Part shown: positions 27,243 to 36,320 of the stretch, in pieces
Numbering within the stretch: the stretch's first letter is position 1
Layout: every line of letters begins with the position of its first letter
DNA from: Exiguobacterium sp. s193
Lineage (GTDB): Bacteria > Bacillota > Bacilli > Exiguobacteriales > Exiguobacteriaceae
Assembly: GCF_018618755.1 (NCBI RefSeq)
Contig: NZ_JACSMR010000001.1
Coordinates: 248,001-312,000 of the forward strand
Length of the DNA stretch: 64,000 nucleotides
Direction: 5' to 3'
The notes under the pieces: model-generated
Told to the model about the DNA's origin: nothing
The model's database searches: none
Seen by the model: only the letters and a program-made list of their open reading frames with translations
Translations under genes and position numbers: made by a program

Positions 27243-28136
27243 TCATCGTGAAGGATATGTGAATCCTTCTCCGATGACTTCCCGTACTTTGTGAATGACG
27301 ACGAATGCCCGTGGGTCTGCCGCTTCGACGATTTGTTTGAGTGGTGCAAGTTGACGCTTGTCGACAATCATATAGAGCATGTCATTTTTTTGTTTTGTAA
27401 AGTGACCATGACTATGGATGACGGTCGCACTTCTGCCGAGCGTTTCTGTCAAGACCGTAGCGATTTCTTCCTGACGGTGGCTGATAATCGTCACTGCTTC
27501 ACGAACGTTTAAGCCTTCGCTGACGAGATCAATCAAATAAGAACCGATGATGATCGCGATCAATGTATATAACATCGTTTCTTCACCAAACAAGAAGCCT
27601 GATGCACCAACGACGATGACATCGATGATGAACATCGAGACCGCGATGCTGATATTCAAGTACTTATTCATCAAACGGGCGATGATGACGCCACCACCGG
27701 TCGTCCCGCCCGCTCGGATGACTAAGCCAATTCCGACACCAATCAGGATACCGGCATAAACCGTCCCGATCAACCGACTATCTGACGAGGTCGCGAGTGA
27801 TGCTGTCGAAGACAGGACAAATGATGTGACGGCGACGGAAATGACGGAATAAATCATCGTTTTCCGACTCAAGAAGCGATAGCCGATGATGAAGAGGAGC
27901 GCGTTCGCAAGAAGCGACACAAGACCCGGATCCCAGCCATACAGGTAATAAAAGATGACCGTAATCCCAATCAATCCACCTTCCGATAAATCGTTCGGAA
28001 TCGTAAAGTAATTGACGCCGAATGATAAAATCGCAGAACCGACGATAATCCAAAAGATATCTTTCCAAGAGATGGCTTGCATCGCCTCGAATGCGCGCCG
28101 TCTCGTTTCATTTGTTGTTGTTTTTCTGACATTCAT
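27243..28136 (-). CDS. YitT-family membrane protein (DUF161 + DUF2179)
   Basis: 297 residues from the ATG at 28136 (MNVRKTTTNE), with GGAGG 8 nt upstream. Five to six membrane spans fill residues about 25-200, including FGVNYFTIPNDLSEGGLIG and the glycine-rich RAGGTTGGGVIIAR loop typical of the YitT family; the C-terminal 80 residues form the soluble DUF2179 domain (MLYMIVDKRQLAPL). The transport substrate is unknown. It stands between two terminators and is monocistronic. Confidence 0.9.
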   Translation of the reverse strand: MNVRKTTTNETRRRAFEAMQAISWKDIFWIIVGSAILSFGVNYFTIPNDLSEGGLIGITVIFYYLYGWDPGLVSLLANALLFIIGYRFLSRKTMIYSVISVAVTSFVLSSTASLATSSDSRLIGTVYAGILIGVGIGLVIRAGGTTGGGVIIARLMNKYLNISIAVSMFIIDVIVVGASGFLFGEETMLYTLIAIIIGSYLIDLVSEGLNVREAVTIISHRQEEIATVLTETLGRSATVIHSHGHFTKQKNDMLYMIVDKRQLAPLKQIVEAADPRAFVVIHKVREVIGEGFTYPSR

Positions 28137-28173
28137 TCCGTTTTCCTCCTTCATGTGAAAGTCGTCACTCCAT

Positions 28174-28208
28174 AAAAATTCCGTACTGAATGAAGTTCAG
28201 TACGGAAT
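28174..28208 (-). terminator. Terminator after yshE and the small ORF
   Basis: Perfect 13-bp stem ATTCCGTACTGAA with TTCAGTACGGAAT (28196-28208 with 28178-28190), then TTTT on the minus strand. Confidence 0.88.
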
Positions 28209-28232
28209 GATCACTTAGCAAAGCCAGTTCTT

Positions 28233-28316
28233 TTAATTCATGAAAATCCAAATCAGTCCGACGACTAAAAAAGCGATCGAAACACCAAACATGATTTTTG
28301 CTAACCGTTCTAACAC
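28233..28316 (-). CDS. Small single-span membrane peptide, 27 residues (tentative)
   Basis: A GTG at 28316 opens MLERLAKIMFGVSIAFLVVG and seven further residues (LIWIFMN) before TAA. GGGGTG lies about 6 nt upstream, overlapping the yshE stop. It has a short amphipathic, positively charged start and one membrane span of about 18 residues, and it is followed at once by a terminator, so it would be the last gene of the mutS2-yshE transcript. No homologue is known to me. Confidence 0.45.
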   Translation of the reverse strand: MLERLAKIMFGVSIAFLVVGLIWIFMN

Positions 28317-28320
28317 AGCC

Positions 28321-28728
28321 TCACCCCACTAACGCAGAACCGATGACGAATGACATCCCGATGGAGAGTGCACATGCGATGATACCGACTGCGATGTTTC
28401 CTTTTTCGATTTCTCGGTCTACCGGGAGATTCGGTGTCAAGAACTCAAAAATCCAATAGGTCGAGATCAATAATAAAAATCCAAAGGCACTCTCTAAAAA
28501 GATGGCTCCGACACGTTCTTCACTTTGGACAGCGAAATGAACGATATTGGCGAGCCCGATGATTTTCCCGCCTGTCGCTAAGGCGACAGAAATGTTTCCG
28601 CTCTTGATATGTTCCCAGTTCCGATACCGAGTTGTCAACTCAAACAGCGCAAGTCCCATGATAATCAAGAGTCCGGCAACTGAATAAAGTGCAGTCGTGT
28701 AGACATACACGTTCTCAAAAATGTTCAT
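28321..28728 (-). CDS. yshE: DUF350 membrane protein YshE
   Basis: 135 residues with four membrane spans. The DUF350 pattern is seen as YSVAGLLIIMGLALFELTTRY and GNIAVGIIACALSIGMSFVIG, each quoted by part only. Function unknown. The Shine-Dalgarno (AAGGAGG) overlaps the mutS2 stop, and the gene order mutS2-yshE-lcfA matches Bacillus subtilis. Confidence 0.9.
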   Translation of the reverse strand: MNIFENVYVYTTALYSVAGLLIIMGLALFELTTRYRNWEHIKSGNISVALATGGKIIGLANIVHFAVQSEERVGAIFLESAFGFLLLISTYWIFEFLTPNLPVDREIEKGNIAVGIIACALSIGMSFVIGSALVG

Positions 28729-28738
28729 CTGTGCCTCC

Positions 28739-31105
28739 TTATTTTAGTTCGATGATCGTCACGCCATGTCCACCTTCACCTTGACCACCGAGTCGAGACG
28801 TCTTCACGTGACGGTTGCCACGCAAGTATTCTTGCACTCCTTGACGCATCGCACCCGTCCCCAGTCCATGAATGACACGGATATGATCATAGTTCGACAA
28901 TAACGCCTGATCCATGAAACGTTCGAGTTTTGATAGACCTTCCTCTACCCGCACGCCTCGTAAATCGAGTTCGGCTGACGGAGACGATTGTTTTGTGATG
29001 CTTGAACTCCCTGACCGTTTCGCCGTCTTTTGGGTCGGTTTGGCCGCTCCGATTTTAGCGAGATCACCAGGCTTGACGTTCACTTTCATGATGCCGACTT
29101 GAACCGTGTAGTCGCCGTTCGAGTTTTGATTGATGATGTACCCTTTTTGGTTGAAGGTCGTTACTTTGACTTCTTCACCTTTAGCGAACGTCGGTGTTTT
29201 ATCATGTTTTGCTTTGACTTTTGCAATCCGTTGATCTTGTAAGGTCGGTTTTGCCTGTTCGAGCTGCTTGCGTGCTTCAATCAATTCATGTTCTTTGACG
29301 GCACCTGCATCACGAAGCTCTTTCAGGCGCTTGATGACGGCCTCTGCCTCTTTTTGAGCACGTTCGACGGCACGCGTCGCTTTTTCTTCAGCTTTCGCTA
29401 AAATGTCATTTTTCTCTTCAAAGATTTCAGCTTGTTCCTGCTCGAACTGTTCACGTTCCAACGCCAGTCGTTCTTTTTCTTGTTGTAGTTCTTGCTCGAG
29501 TGATTCGGCACGTTGTTTCGCTTCCTCGAGTCGACCAATCATCGTTTCGACAGACTGAGCGTCGCTTCCGACTTGACCCCGTGCCGCCTCGATGACCATG
29601 TCTGATAATCCAAGTCGTTTCGAAATTTCAAAGGCATTCGAACGCCCCGGAACACCAATCAATAAACGATAGGTGGGGCTGAGTGATTCGACATCAAATT
29701 CCATCGAGGCATTGACGACCCCTTCACGATTGTAGCCGTAGGCTTTCAGTTCAGAATAATGGGTCGTCGCTGCGACACGTGCGCCGCGCCGTTTCACTTC
29801 ATCGAGAATCGCAATCGCAAGTGCCGCCCCTTCCGTCGGATCGGTCCCGGCTCCAAGCTCATCAAACAGGACGAGGCTCATGAAGTCGATTTTTCCCATC
29901 ATCGAGACGATGTTCGTCATGTGCGAACTAAACGTCGAGAGATTTTGTTCAATCGATTGTTCGTCCCCGATGTCGGCATAAATCGCGTCAAAGACACTGA
30001 GTTCCGTTTCATCGGCTGCCGGCACATATAATCCAGACTGGACCATCAGTTGCAGAAGACCAATCGTCTTTAACGTGACCGTTTTCCCACCGGTGTTTGG
30101 TCCCGTGATGACGAGTGATGTAAACTCGCCACCTAACGAAACGGTAATCGGAACGACATCTTCATCCGCAATGAATGGATGACGTGCTTCTTTTAAGACG
30201 ATACGACGCTCTTCATTCAACCGTGGTTCGACGGCACGGATTTGATGACCATACAACGCTTTCGCCATGATGAAATCGAGTTCTGCCAACACATCAAGAT
30301 TGATTCGTAACGAATCCCCGACGGCGCCGACAAGTGCCGATAACTGGGCTAAAATTCGTTCGATTTCGGCACGTTCTTTAAGACGTGCTTCTTGAATTTC
30401 GTTATTTGCCGCAACGACGGCTTGGGGTTCGATGAACAACGTTGCTCCGGATGCTGATTGGTCATGGACGATTCCACCAAATGCTTGACGGTATTCCTGT
30501 TTGACCGGGACACAATAACGATCGTTTCGCATCGTGACGATGGCGTCCGATAACATCTTCGATTTACTGCGTAAGACACCGTCGATTTTCGAACGGACTT
30601 GTCCTTCAAGTGAGCGCAGCTGACTTCTTAACGACCGTAGTTTGTCACTCGCAGAGTCTTGGACGATTCCTTGATCATCAATCGCATGACGAATCCCCTG
30701 TTCGATTTCGACGAGCTTCGTAATTTGCTCGATTCGGCTATCGAGTGCCGGCAAGTGTAAGTCAGGATTGTCTTCATGAAGTCTTTCTTGAAAGGCCTTG
30801 ACTTGACGGCCTGAGTAGACGACATCTGCGACCGCTAACAATTCACTTGTCGAGAGGATTGAACCAATCTCCGACCGCTTGACTTCACTGCGAACATCCG
30901 TCAAACCACCGAACGGATAACGGTCACGTAGACGATAGACCGTCGTCGCTTCCGTCGTCACGGCTAAGAGTGCTTTGACCTGTTCATAATCTTCGGACGG
31001 TTGCATGTTTTTGACGAACTGTGCCCCAAGGGAACTTGCGGTTTGTTTGGCGAGTAAGTCTTTTAATTTATCATATTCTAAGACGCGTAAAGCGTTAGCA
31101 TTCAT
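28739..31105 (-). CDS. mutS2: MutS2 (DNA structure-specific ATPase/endonuclease with Smr domain)
   Basis: 788 residues. The MutS core and clamp helices are followed by the ATPase with Walker A GPNTGGKT and Walker B LVLFDELGAGTDP, a long charged coiled coil (about 515-640), a KOW-like segment and the C-terminal Smr nuclease domain with DLRG and HGLGTGAMR. No mismatch-recognition domain I is seen, as expected for MutS2. Recent work links the Bacillus protein to collided ribosomes as well as to recombination control. It starts one base after the polX stop (TAAATG). Confidence 0.96.
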   Translation of the reverse strand: MNANALRVLEYDKLKDLLAKQTASSLGAQFVKNMQPSEDYEQVKALLAVTTEATTVYRLRDRYPFGGLTDVRSEVKRSEIGSILSTSELLAVADVVYSGRQVKAFQERLHEDNPDLHLPALDSRIEQITKLVEIEQGIRHAIDDQGIVQDSASDKLRSLRSQLRSLEGQVRSKIDGVLRSKSKMLSDAIVTMRNDRYCVPVKQEYRQAFGGIVHDQSASGATLFIEPQAVVAANNEIQEARLKERAEIERILAQLSALVGAVGDSLRINLDVLAELDFIMAKALYGHQIRAVEPRLNEERRIVLKEARHPFIADEDVVPITVSLGGEFTSLVITGPNTGGKTVTLKTIGLLQLMVQSGLYVPAADETELSVFDAIYADIGDEQSIEQNLSTFSSHMTNIVSMMGKIDFMSLVLFDELGAGTDPTEGAALAIAILDEVKRRGARVAATTHYSELKAYGYNREGVVNASMEFDVESLSPTYRLLIGVPGRSNAFEISKRLGLSDMVIEAARGQVGSDAQSVETMIGRLEEAKQRAESLEQELQQEKERLALEREQFEQEQAEIFEEKNDILAKAEEKATRAVERAQKEAEAVIKRLKELRDAGAVKEHELIEARKQLEQAKPTLQDQRIAKVKAKHDKTPTFAKGEEVKVTTFNQKGYIINQNSNGDYTVQVGIMKVNVKPGDLAKIGAAKPTQKTAKRSGSSSITKQSSPSAELDLRGVRVEEGLSKLERFMDQALLSNYDHIRVIHGLGTGAMRQGVQEYLRGNRHVKTSRLGGQGEGGHGVTIIELK

Positions 31106-32821
31106 TTAATCCACTCCTAGGCGTTTTCGGTCAAAGAAAGCACGCGCTTCTTCGGCCGACCACGTATTGATGACATCCGCTGGCTCCAAGTATGCTTTAC
31201 GGGCATGAAGGACACCAAGTTTCATATCTTCTAACATTTCTGGACGGTGTGTGTCCGTATTAATCATGATTTTGACACCGGCTGCTTTTGCTTTCGCGAG
31301 CGACGCCGCCGTTAAATCAAAACGTGCCGGGTTCGCATTCATTTCAAGCGCTGTCCCGGTCTCTGCCGCCAGTTCAATCAGGCGATCAACATTGACGGCG
31401 TAACCTTCGCGCCGACCGATGATTCGTCCTGTCGGATGGGCAATCAATGAGACATACGGGTTGCGACAGGCATTTTCTAGCCGTTGCATGATTTCTTCTT
31501 CCGTTTGATCGAACTTCGAATGAATCGAGGCGATGACGTAGTCCATCTCCTGCAAGAACTCATCCTCATAATCAAGGGAACCGTCCGGCAGGATATCCAT
31601 CTCGACACCACATAAGATTGTCATGTCGGGATGTTTCTTACGTGCGGCTTCAATCTCAACACGTTGTTTGCGTAAGCGATCTATCGTCAATCCGTTGACG
31701 AACTTCATATATTGGCTGTGATCCGTAATCGCCATCCACGAGTAGCCGCGTGCAGCACAGGCATCGACAAGTTCTTCGACCGATAAGGTTCCGTCCGACC
31801 ACGTCGTATGCATATGGACATCCGCTTGAATGTCTTTTTCCGTGATCAGACGCGACAAATCTTGTTCAAACTCGTGGCGCCCACTCCGTAACTCTGGCGG
31901 TATGAACGGCAAGTCATATCGGGCAAACAATTCTTGTTCGGTTTGCGGTTGGAACAATCCGTCTTTTGTTTCGACCCCGTACTCAGAGATGCTTTCCCCC
32001 CGCTCTTTCGCCAATTGACGCATCCGGACATTATGATCTTTTGACCCTGTGAAATGATGCAGCGTCGAGGCGAATGCAGCATCGTCGACTAACCGGAAGT
32101 CGACCGCAATGTAGTTAGTATCTCGTTTTAAGACGACCGACACTTTCGTCTCACCTGCCGCAATGATTTCATCGATTTGTTCGAGCTCGAGCAACTGTTC
32201 TTTGACGACTTTTGCTTGATCCGTCGACAGGATAAAATCAAGGTCTTTACACGTCTCTTCAGCACGGCGGAAACTCCCACCAACTGCGAACCGGATGATT
32301 CCTTCAAATGTCGCCAATGTCTGTTCAAGTTCACTGACGATGTTCCGCATGACGCCATACGGCAAACGTTCTGGTCGTGTTTCGAATGTTTCAAGTGCTT
32401 TCAAATATTTCTCGACCGTCTTTTTTCCGAATCCTGCCATCGCTTCGACTGTACCATCCTCGAGTTTTTCAGCAAAGGATTGTGCATCGATGACACCGAC
32501 ATCATGGAGTTTTGCCAACTTTTTCCCGCCAAGACCCGGAATCTTCAGGAGCGCAATCAGACCTTCCGGCACTTCTTGTTCCAGTTCCGAAAGCGCCGTA
32601 CTCGTTCCTGTCGTCCGGAATTCTTCGAGGACCGCTGCCGTTCCTTTTCCGATTCCTTTCATTGCCGTGAAATCTTCGATGTCCATGAAATCAAGTTCTG
32701 CTGCTTCTAAAATACTCGCCGCCTTACGGAAGGCATTAATTTTAAACGGGTTTTCACCTTTTACTTCGAGATACACAGAAATCCGTTCTAAATGTCGGAT
32801 TGCATCTTGCGTTGTCCGCAT
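31106..32821 (-). CDS. polX: DNA polymerase X (PolX with PHP exonuclease domain)
   Basis: 571 residues from the ATG at 32821 (MRTTQDAIRHLER), GGGGAG 8 nt upstream. Order: 8-kDa lyase-type domain with helix-hairpin-helix motifs (MKGIGKGTAAVLEEF, IPGLGGKKLAKLHDVG), palm with nucleotidyltransferase GGSFRRAEETCKDLDF, and the C-terminal PHP domain with HMHTTWSDG, GVEMDIL, IASIHSKFDQ and NTDTHRPEM. Gap-filling base-excision repair polymerase with metal-dependent 3'-5' exonuclease and AP-endonuclease activity. A terminator abuts its ribosome site. Confidence 0.96.
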   Translation of the reverse strand: MRTTQDAIRHLERISVYLEVKGENPFKINAFRKAASILEAAELDFMDIEDFTAMKGIGKGTAAVLEEFRTTGTSTALSELEQEVPEGLIALLKIPGLGGKKLAKLHDVGVIDAQSFAEKLEDGTVEAMAGFGKKTVEKYLKALETFETRPERLPYGVMRNIVSELEQTLATFEGIIRFAVGGSFRRAEETCKDLDFILSTDQAKVVKEQLLELEQIDEIIAAGETKVSVVLKRDTNYIAVDFRLVDDAAFASTLHHFTGSKDHNVRMRQLAKERGESISEYGVETKDGLFQPQTEQELFARYDLPFIPPELRSGRHEFEQDLSRLITEKDIQADVHMHTTWSDGTLSVEELVDACAARGYSWMAITDHSQYMKFVNGLTIDRLRKQRVEIEAARKKHPDMTILCGVEMDILPDGSLDYEDEFLQEMDYVIASIHSKFDQTEEEIMQRLENACRNPYVSLIAHPTGRIIGRREGYAVNVDRLIELAAETGTALEMNANPARFDLTAASLAKAKAAGVKIMINTDTHRPEMLEDMKLGVLHARKAYLEPADVINTWSAEEARAFFDRKRLGVD

Positions 32822-32837
32822 TGTCAATTCTCCCCTC

Positions 32838-32863
32838 AAAAAAAGCCCCCAGTGAACGGGAGC
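32838..32863 (-). terminator. Terminator between cvpA and polX
   Basis: GCTCCC/GGGGGC six-bp stem (32858-32863 with 32845-32850, one G-T pair), 7-nt loop, then seven T. The T-run ends 2-3 nt before the polX Shine-Dalgarno, leaving no space for a downstream promoter. Confidence 0.78.
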
Positions 32864-32867
32864 GCGT

Positions 32868-33416
32868 TTATTTTATCAAACCGACTTTCGTCATGAGCCA
32901 ATCCGCTAAGATCGGCGTATGTTGAATCATAAATGTCGCTAAACTTGAATTTGCAATCGCATCTTGAATTGATTGTACCGGTGCAAATGCTGCCAAAAAT
33001 AGAATCAAGAACACGAAGATATACATCTCGATAAAACCAAAAATACCGCCGAGTAAGCTTTTAACTTGTTTTAGAATCGGAATGTTCGTCAAGGAATCGA
33101 ACATCGATAAAATCATCGCTAAAATGATTTTTGTCCCGAAGAACAAGACGATGAACCAAAATGCTTTATAAAATACTTCATCTAGTCCGACAGAGCTTGG
33201 AATCGAAAACATCGTCAAATCGATTCCTGCATCGTCCAGTGTTGACGGATAAGGGACCCATAATTTAAATTTTTTAGCTAAATCATCATAAAACGTGAGT
33301 GCGACGATGAACGAGATGAATAGGCTGACTAAATGTCCCGCTTGCAGCACGACACCTCGTCGGACACCTGTCATCGTCCCTAATGCGAGCAACAATAAAA
33401 TAACAAACGTAATCAT
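32868..33416 (-). CDS. cvpA: CvpA-family membrane protein (YshB)
   Basis: 182 residues with four hydrophobic spans (about 1-20, 25-45, 80-105, 115-140). The CvpA pattern GVRRGVVLQAGHLVSLF near the N-terminus and the amphipathic DSLTNIPILKQVKSLLGGIFG stretch are typical. In E. coli CvpA is tied to colicin V production; in Bacilli the role is unclear. Follows zapA by 3 bp. Confidence 0.88.
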   Translation of the reverse strand: MITFVILLLLALGTMTGVRRGVVLQAGHLVSLFISFIVALTFYDDLAKKFKLWVPYPSTLDDAGIDLTMFSIPSSVGLDEVFYKAFWFIVLFFGTKIILAMILSMFDSLTNIPILKQVKSLLGGIFGFIEMYIFVFLILFLAAFAPVQSIQDAIANSSLATFMIQHTPILADWLMTKVGLIK

Positions 33417-33419
33417 AGT

Positions 33420-33656
33420 TTATAGTTCACCCAAATTCTTTTTGATTTTTACATAATCGCTACCAATATTGAGAGCCGCTAAAACGGCAATTTGACGAAC
33501 GTCCAGTTGTGGTGCTTGGTCTCGAATTTCCCGAATCTTCGTATCGACGAGGAGACCCACTTCACGTACGTGTTCTGGCGACTCCGTTCCGACAATCGTA
33601 TAATCGTTACCTGCGATATGAATCGTCGTCCGGTTCAACCCTTCTGAATCAGCCAT
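33420..33656 (-). CDS. zapA: Cell division protein ZapA
   Basis: 78 residues from the ATG at 33656 (MADSEGLNRTTIHIAG), GGAGG 8 nt upstream. The N-terminal beta-hairpin (TTIHIAGNDYTIVG) and the long C-terminal helix with VRQIAVLAALNIGSDYV match ZapA, which cross-links FtsZ filaments at mid-cell. Heads the zapA-cvpA(-polX-mutS2-yshE) series and is divergent from rnhC, as in Bacillus subtilis. Confidence 0.93.
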   Translation of the reverse strand: MADSEGLNRTTIHIAGNDYTIVGTESPEHVREVGLLVDTKIREIRDQAPQLDVRQIAVLAALNIGSDYVKIKKNLGEL

Positions 33657-33776
33657 TTTTCTGTCCTCCTCATACTTTGCTTCTTTCATATAGTACCATC
33701 ATTTTTGAAATAGGAAAAGAAGTCCACCATCGGTCTTGAGGATGGTATGCTTATTGACGGAAAGGATGATCATGTT

Positions 33777-34697
33777 ATGGGAACCGTCGTTTTAAAGTTA
33801 TCGAAAGAAAATCAAGAACAGGTCATTTCTAATTTTCAAGCTTCACGTATTTCTCCACCGCCCTATTCACGTTTCGCCGCCCGTACGAAGACCTGTGTCG
33901 TCACCATCTATAACTCCGGAAAAGTCATGTTTCAAGGTAGTGACGCGGAGACGATCGCTGGGCGTTATGGGCTGCCGCTCGCTAAAAAGGGACCCTCGAC
34001 ACCGAGCGGGGCACTCCCGCCGGACTTTTCGACATGGTCAGTCGTCGGCAGTGATGAAGTCGGGAAGGGTGATTTTTTCGGTCCGCTCGTCGTAGTCGCC
34101 GCCTATGTAGAGACGAGTCAAATCAAACTCGTCCAAGAGCTCGGTGTGCGTGATTCGAAACATGTATCGGATACGGAAATCCGGAAAATCGCCCGTGATC
34201 TACATGCCGTCATTCCGTACGAATACCGAATCTTACACAATCCTGATTATAATGTCATGCAACGGACGATGACACAAGGAAAGATGACGGCACTCTTACA
34301 CAATGCAGCACTCAGTGGTCTCTTAGAAAAACTTCCCGAGAAACCGCAAGCGATTCTCATCGACCAGTTTGCTGAAAAAGCGACCTACTACAAACATTTG
34401 TCAGGTGAAGCAAAACAAGTCAAAGAGGACGTCTATTTTTCAACGAAAGCGGAAGGTCTCCATGTCGCTGTCGCTGCAGCATCAATTCTTGCCCGCGCCA
34501 TCTTTTTAAAAGAGATGGATGCACTCAGTCAGCGTGCCGGAACTACGATTCCAAAAGGGGCTGGAGCAAAAGTCGATCAGGTTGCAGCCGCGCTTCTCTT
34601 AAAATATGGTCCGGATCAAGTAAAGGATTGGACCAAATTTCATTTCGCCAATACAAAAAAAGCAACACAATTAGCAGAAAAACGAAACCGGCCATAA
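33777..34697 (+). CDS. rnhC: Ribonuclease HIII
   Basis: 306 residues from the ATG at 33777 (MGTVVLKLSKEN). An N-terminal TBP-like substrate-binding domain of about 80 residues precedes the RNase H fold, whose first acidic pair is in GSDEVGKGDFFGP, with DSKHVSDTEI and the later ILIDQF. Removes RNA from RNA-DNA hybrids. The terminator stem contains its stop codon. Confidence 0.95.
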   Translation: MGTVVLKLSKENQEQVISNFQASRISPPPYSRFAARTKTCVVTIYNSGKVMFQGSDAETIAGRYGLPLAKKGPSTPSGALPPDFSTWSVVGSDEVGKGDFFGPLVVVAAYVETSQIKLVQELGVRDSKHVSDTEIRKIARDLHAVIPYEYRILHNPDYNVMQRTMTQGKMTALLHNAALSGLLEKLPEKPQAILIDQFAEKATYYKHLSGEAKQVKEDVYFSTKAEGLHVAVAAASILARAIFLKEMDALSQRAGTTIPKGAGAKVDQVAAALLLKYGPDQVKDWTKFHFANTKKATQLAEKRNRP

Positions 34698-34719
34698 TCC
34701 TAGGATTGGTCGGTTTTTT
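34685..34719 (+). terminator. Terminator of rnhC
   Basis: AAACCGGCCA (34685-34694) pairs with TGGTCGGTTT (34707-34716, one G-T pair), then a six-T run. The convergent murE stop lies at its end. Confidence 0.88.
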
Positions 34720-36187
34720 AGATGGCCGACTCTTTTCCGGTCAAGCGTCTCAATTCTTCGATCAGAATCTTCGTTTCATCAAAAGGAACGGCCTGATTAC
34801 CAATTTGCTCAGTCTGTTCATGCCCTTTCCCGACGATGATGATCCGCTTCCCGTCACTTGCCACTTTGGCTGCTGCGAGTAATGCCTCCTTTCGGCTCGG
34901 GTGAGACGAGAGGATTTTTTCAGGTGCGACACTGACCGTTAATTCTTCAATGATTCTGCCGGGATCTTCCCGCCTCGTATCATGTACCGTCACGATGATG
35001 CCCGCACAATACCGAGAAGCAATCCGCCCCATCTCTTGTCGCTTCGTCCGGTCACGTTCACCGGCTGCACTTAAGACGACATATAACGGTTCGTCCTTAA
35101 GGGATAACGCCTGCAAACATTTTTCTAATCCGTCCGGTGTGTGCGCGTAGTCGATATAGATGTCTGTCCCGTCGAACGGAATCCGCTCTAAACGTCCTTT
35201 CGGTAAACGGAGTGATGGAATATGTCGGATCAGATTGTACAGATTAACCTCTCCCGTTTTCATCAGACCAATCGCCGCGGCTAAATTGGCTGCATTAAAA
35301 TTACCAAGTAAGGAAATCGGTACCTCGGTCGTCGTCCCATCAATCCGGACATTAACAGTCTCTTCTTTCCATTCGATGACGACTGATGCTTTCGAAGTGA
35401 TGTCCGTCGAATACCAGACGACCGGAACGCCCTCGCCCGCTCGTTGCATGACATGACTCGCCGCATCCTCCTCATTTAAGACGAGTCCCTTCCCGTCATT
35501 CCTCGCTACTTGCTGAAACAACAAGGCTTTTGCTTCTGCGTAATCTGCCATCGATGCATGGTAATCTAAATGATCGTGTGAAAGGTTCGTAAAAGCTGCG
35601 GCGTGAAACGATACGCCTTCGATCCGCCCTTCGACTAACGCATGGGAAGAGACTTCGAGCATGCAGTCTGCTACCCCTTGGTCGACCATCTCATAAAGTA
35701 ACCGGTGCAAAATGACAGCTTCCGGCGTCGTATTCGGCGTCTCGACACGCTGACCATCAATTAACGCACCAACCGTACTGACCATTCCCGTCCGCCGTCC
35801 GGCAGCACGAAATAAATCATATGCGAGTTGTGTCGTCGTCGTTTTCCCATTTGTCCCCGTGATGCCATAGACACGCATTTTCTGACTCGGATGATCGTAA
35901 AAGAAATCGGCGACTTTTCCTGCTGTTGTTTTCGTATTTGCAATGATAATCACGGGGACAGTCAATCCGTCTAATGTTTCTTCCGCTAAGATCGCAACAG
36001 CTCCATTCTGTTCCGCCTCTCTTGCGTAGCGGTGACCGTCGACCGTGTAGCCCCGGACACAAATGAACAGACTTCCTGGCGTCACTTTCCGGGAGTCGGT
36101 TTCGATACTTGTAATCATCGGGTTACGATCGGTCTGTAAGCTGAAAAGCGATAATAATGCTGACAGTGGTTTGTGATGACGATTCAT
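34718..36187 (-). CDS. murE: UDP-N-acetylmuramyl-tripeptide synthetase (MurE family), stand-alone
   Basis: 489 residues. Mur-ligase hallmarks: TGTNGKTTT (ATP), EVSSHAL, FTNLSHDHLDYH, carbamylated-lysine region and YAHTPDGL. It adds the third residue to UDP-MurNAc-L-Ala-D-Glu. The specificity tetrapeptide, DNPR in meso-diaminopimelate enzymes and DNPA-like in lysine enzymes, aligns here with HDTR in VTVHDTRREDP. The gene stands alone, not in a division/cell-wall cluster, between rnhC and a two-component system. The Shine-Dalgarno is weak. It may be the cell's only MurE or a paralogue; the window cannot tell. Confidence 0.88.
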   Translation of the reverse strand: MNRHHKPLSALLSLFSLQTDRNPMITSIETDSRKVTPGSLFICVRGYTVDGHRYAREAEQNGAVAILAEETLDGLTVPVIIIANTKTTAGKVADFFYDHPSQKMRVYGITGTNGKTTTTQLAYDLFRAAGRRTGMVSTVGALIDGQRVETPNTTPEAVILHRLLYEMVDQGVADCMLEVSSHALVEGRIEGVSFHAAAFTNLSHDHLDYHASMADYAEAKALLFQQVARNDGKGLVLNEEDAASHVMQRAGEGVPVVWYSTDITSKASVVIEWKEETVNVRIDGTTTEVPISLLGNFNAANLAAAIGLMKTGEVNLYNLIRHIPSLRLPKGRLERIPFDGTDIYIDYAHTPDGLEKCLQALSLKDEPLYVVLSAAGERDRTKRQEMGRIASRYCAGIIVTVHDTRREDPGRIIEELTVSVAPEKILSSHPSRKEALLAAAKVASDGKRIIIVGKGHEQTEQIGNQAVPFDETKILIEELRRLTGKESAI

Positions 36188-36268
36188 GATGTTCGCTTCC
36201 CTTCTCTATTTCAAGATTCACTTAAAGTGTACTGCATTCGACGATTGTCCAAATCCTCTTTCGTCCAT

Positions 36269-36296
36269 CTTCAGTTAAACTTCAGGTAAGTATGCT
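36269..36296 (+). promoter_or_regulatory. Direct-repeat operator and -10 of the two-component operon
   Basis: CTTCAGTTAAA (36269-36279) and CTTCAGGTAAG (36280-36290) are tandem at 11-bp period, in place of a -35, with TATGCT (36291-36296) next as -10. This is the layout expected of a promoter activated by an OmpR-type regulator. Confidence 0.6.
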
Positions 36297-36320
36297 ACAA
36301 CTAAGTGTGAGGTGAAATGT

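Noticed and set aside
32295-32855. Plus-strand frame of 186 codons opposite polX
   Set aside because: Long only because of codon bias on the coding strand; serine-rich shadow with no start signal.
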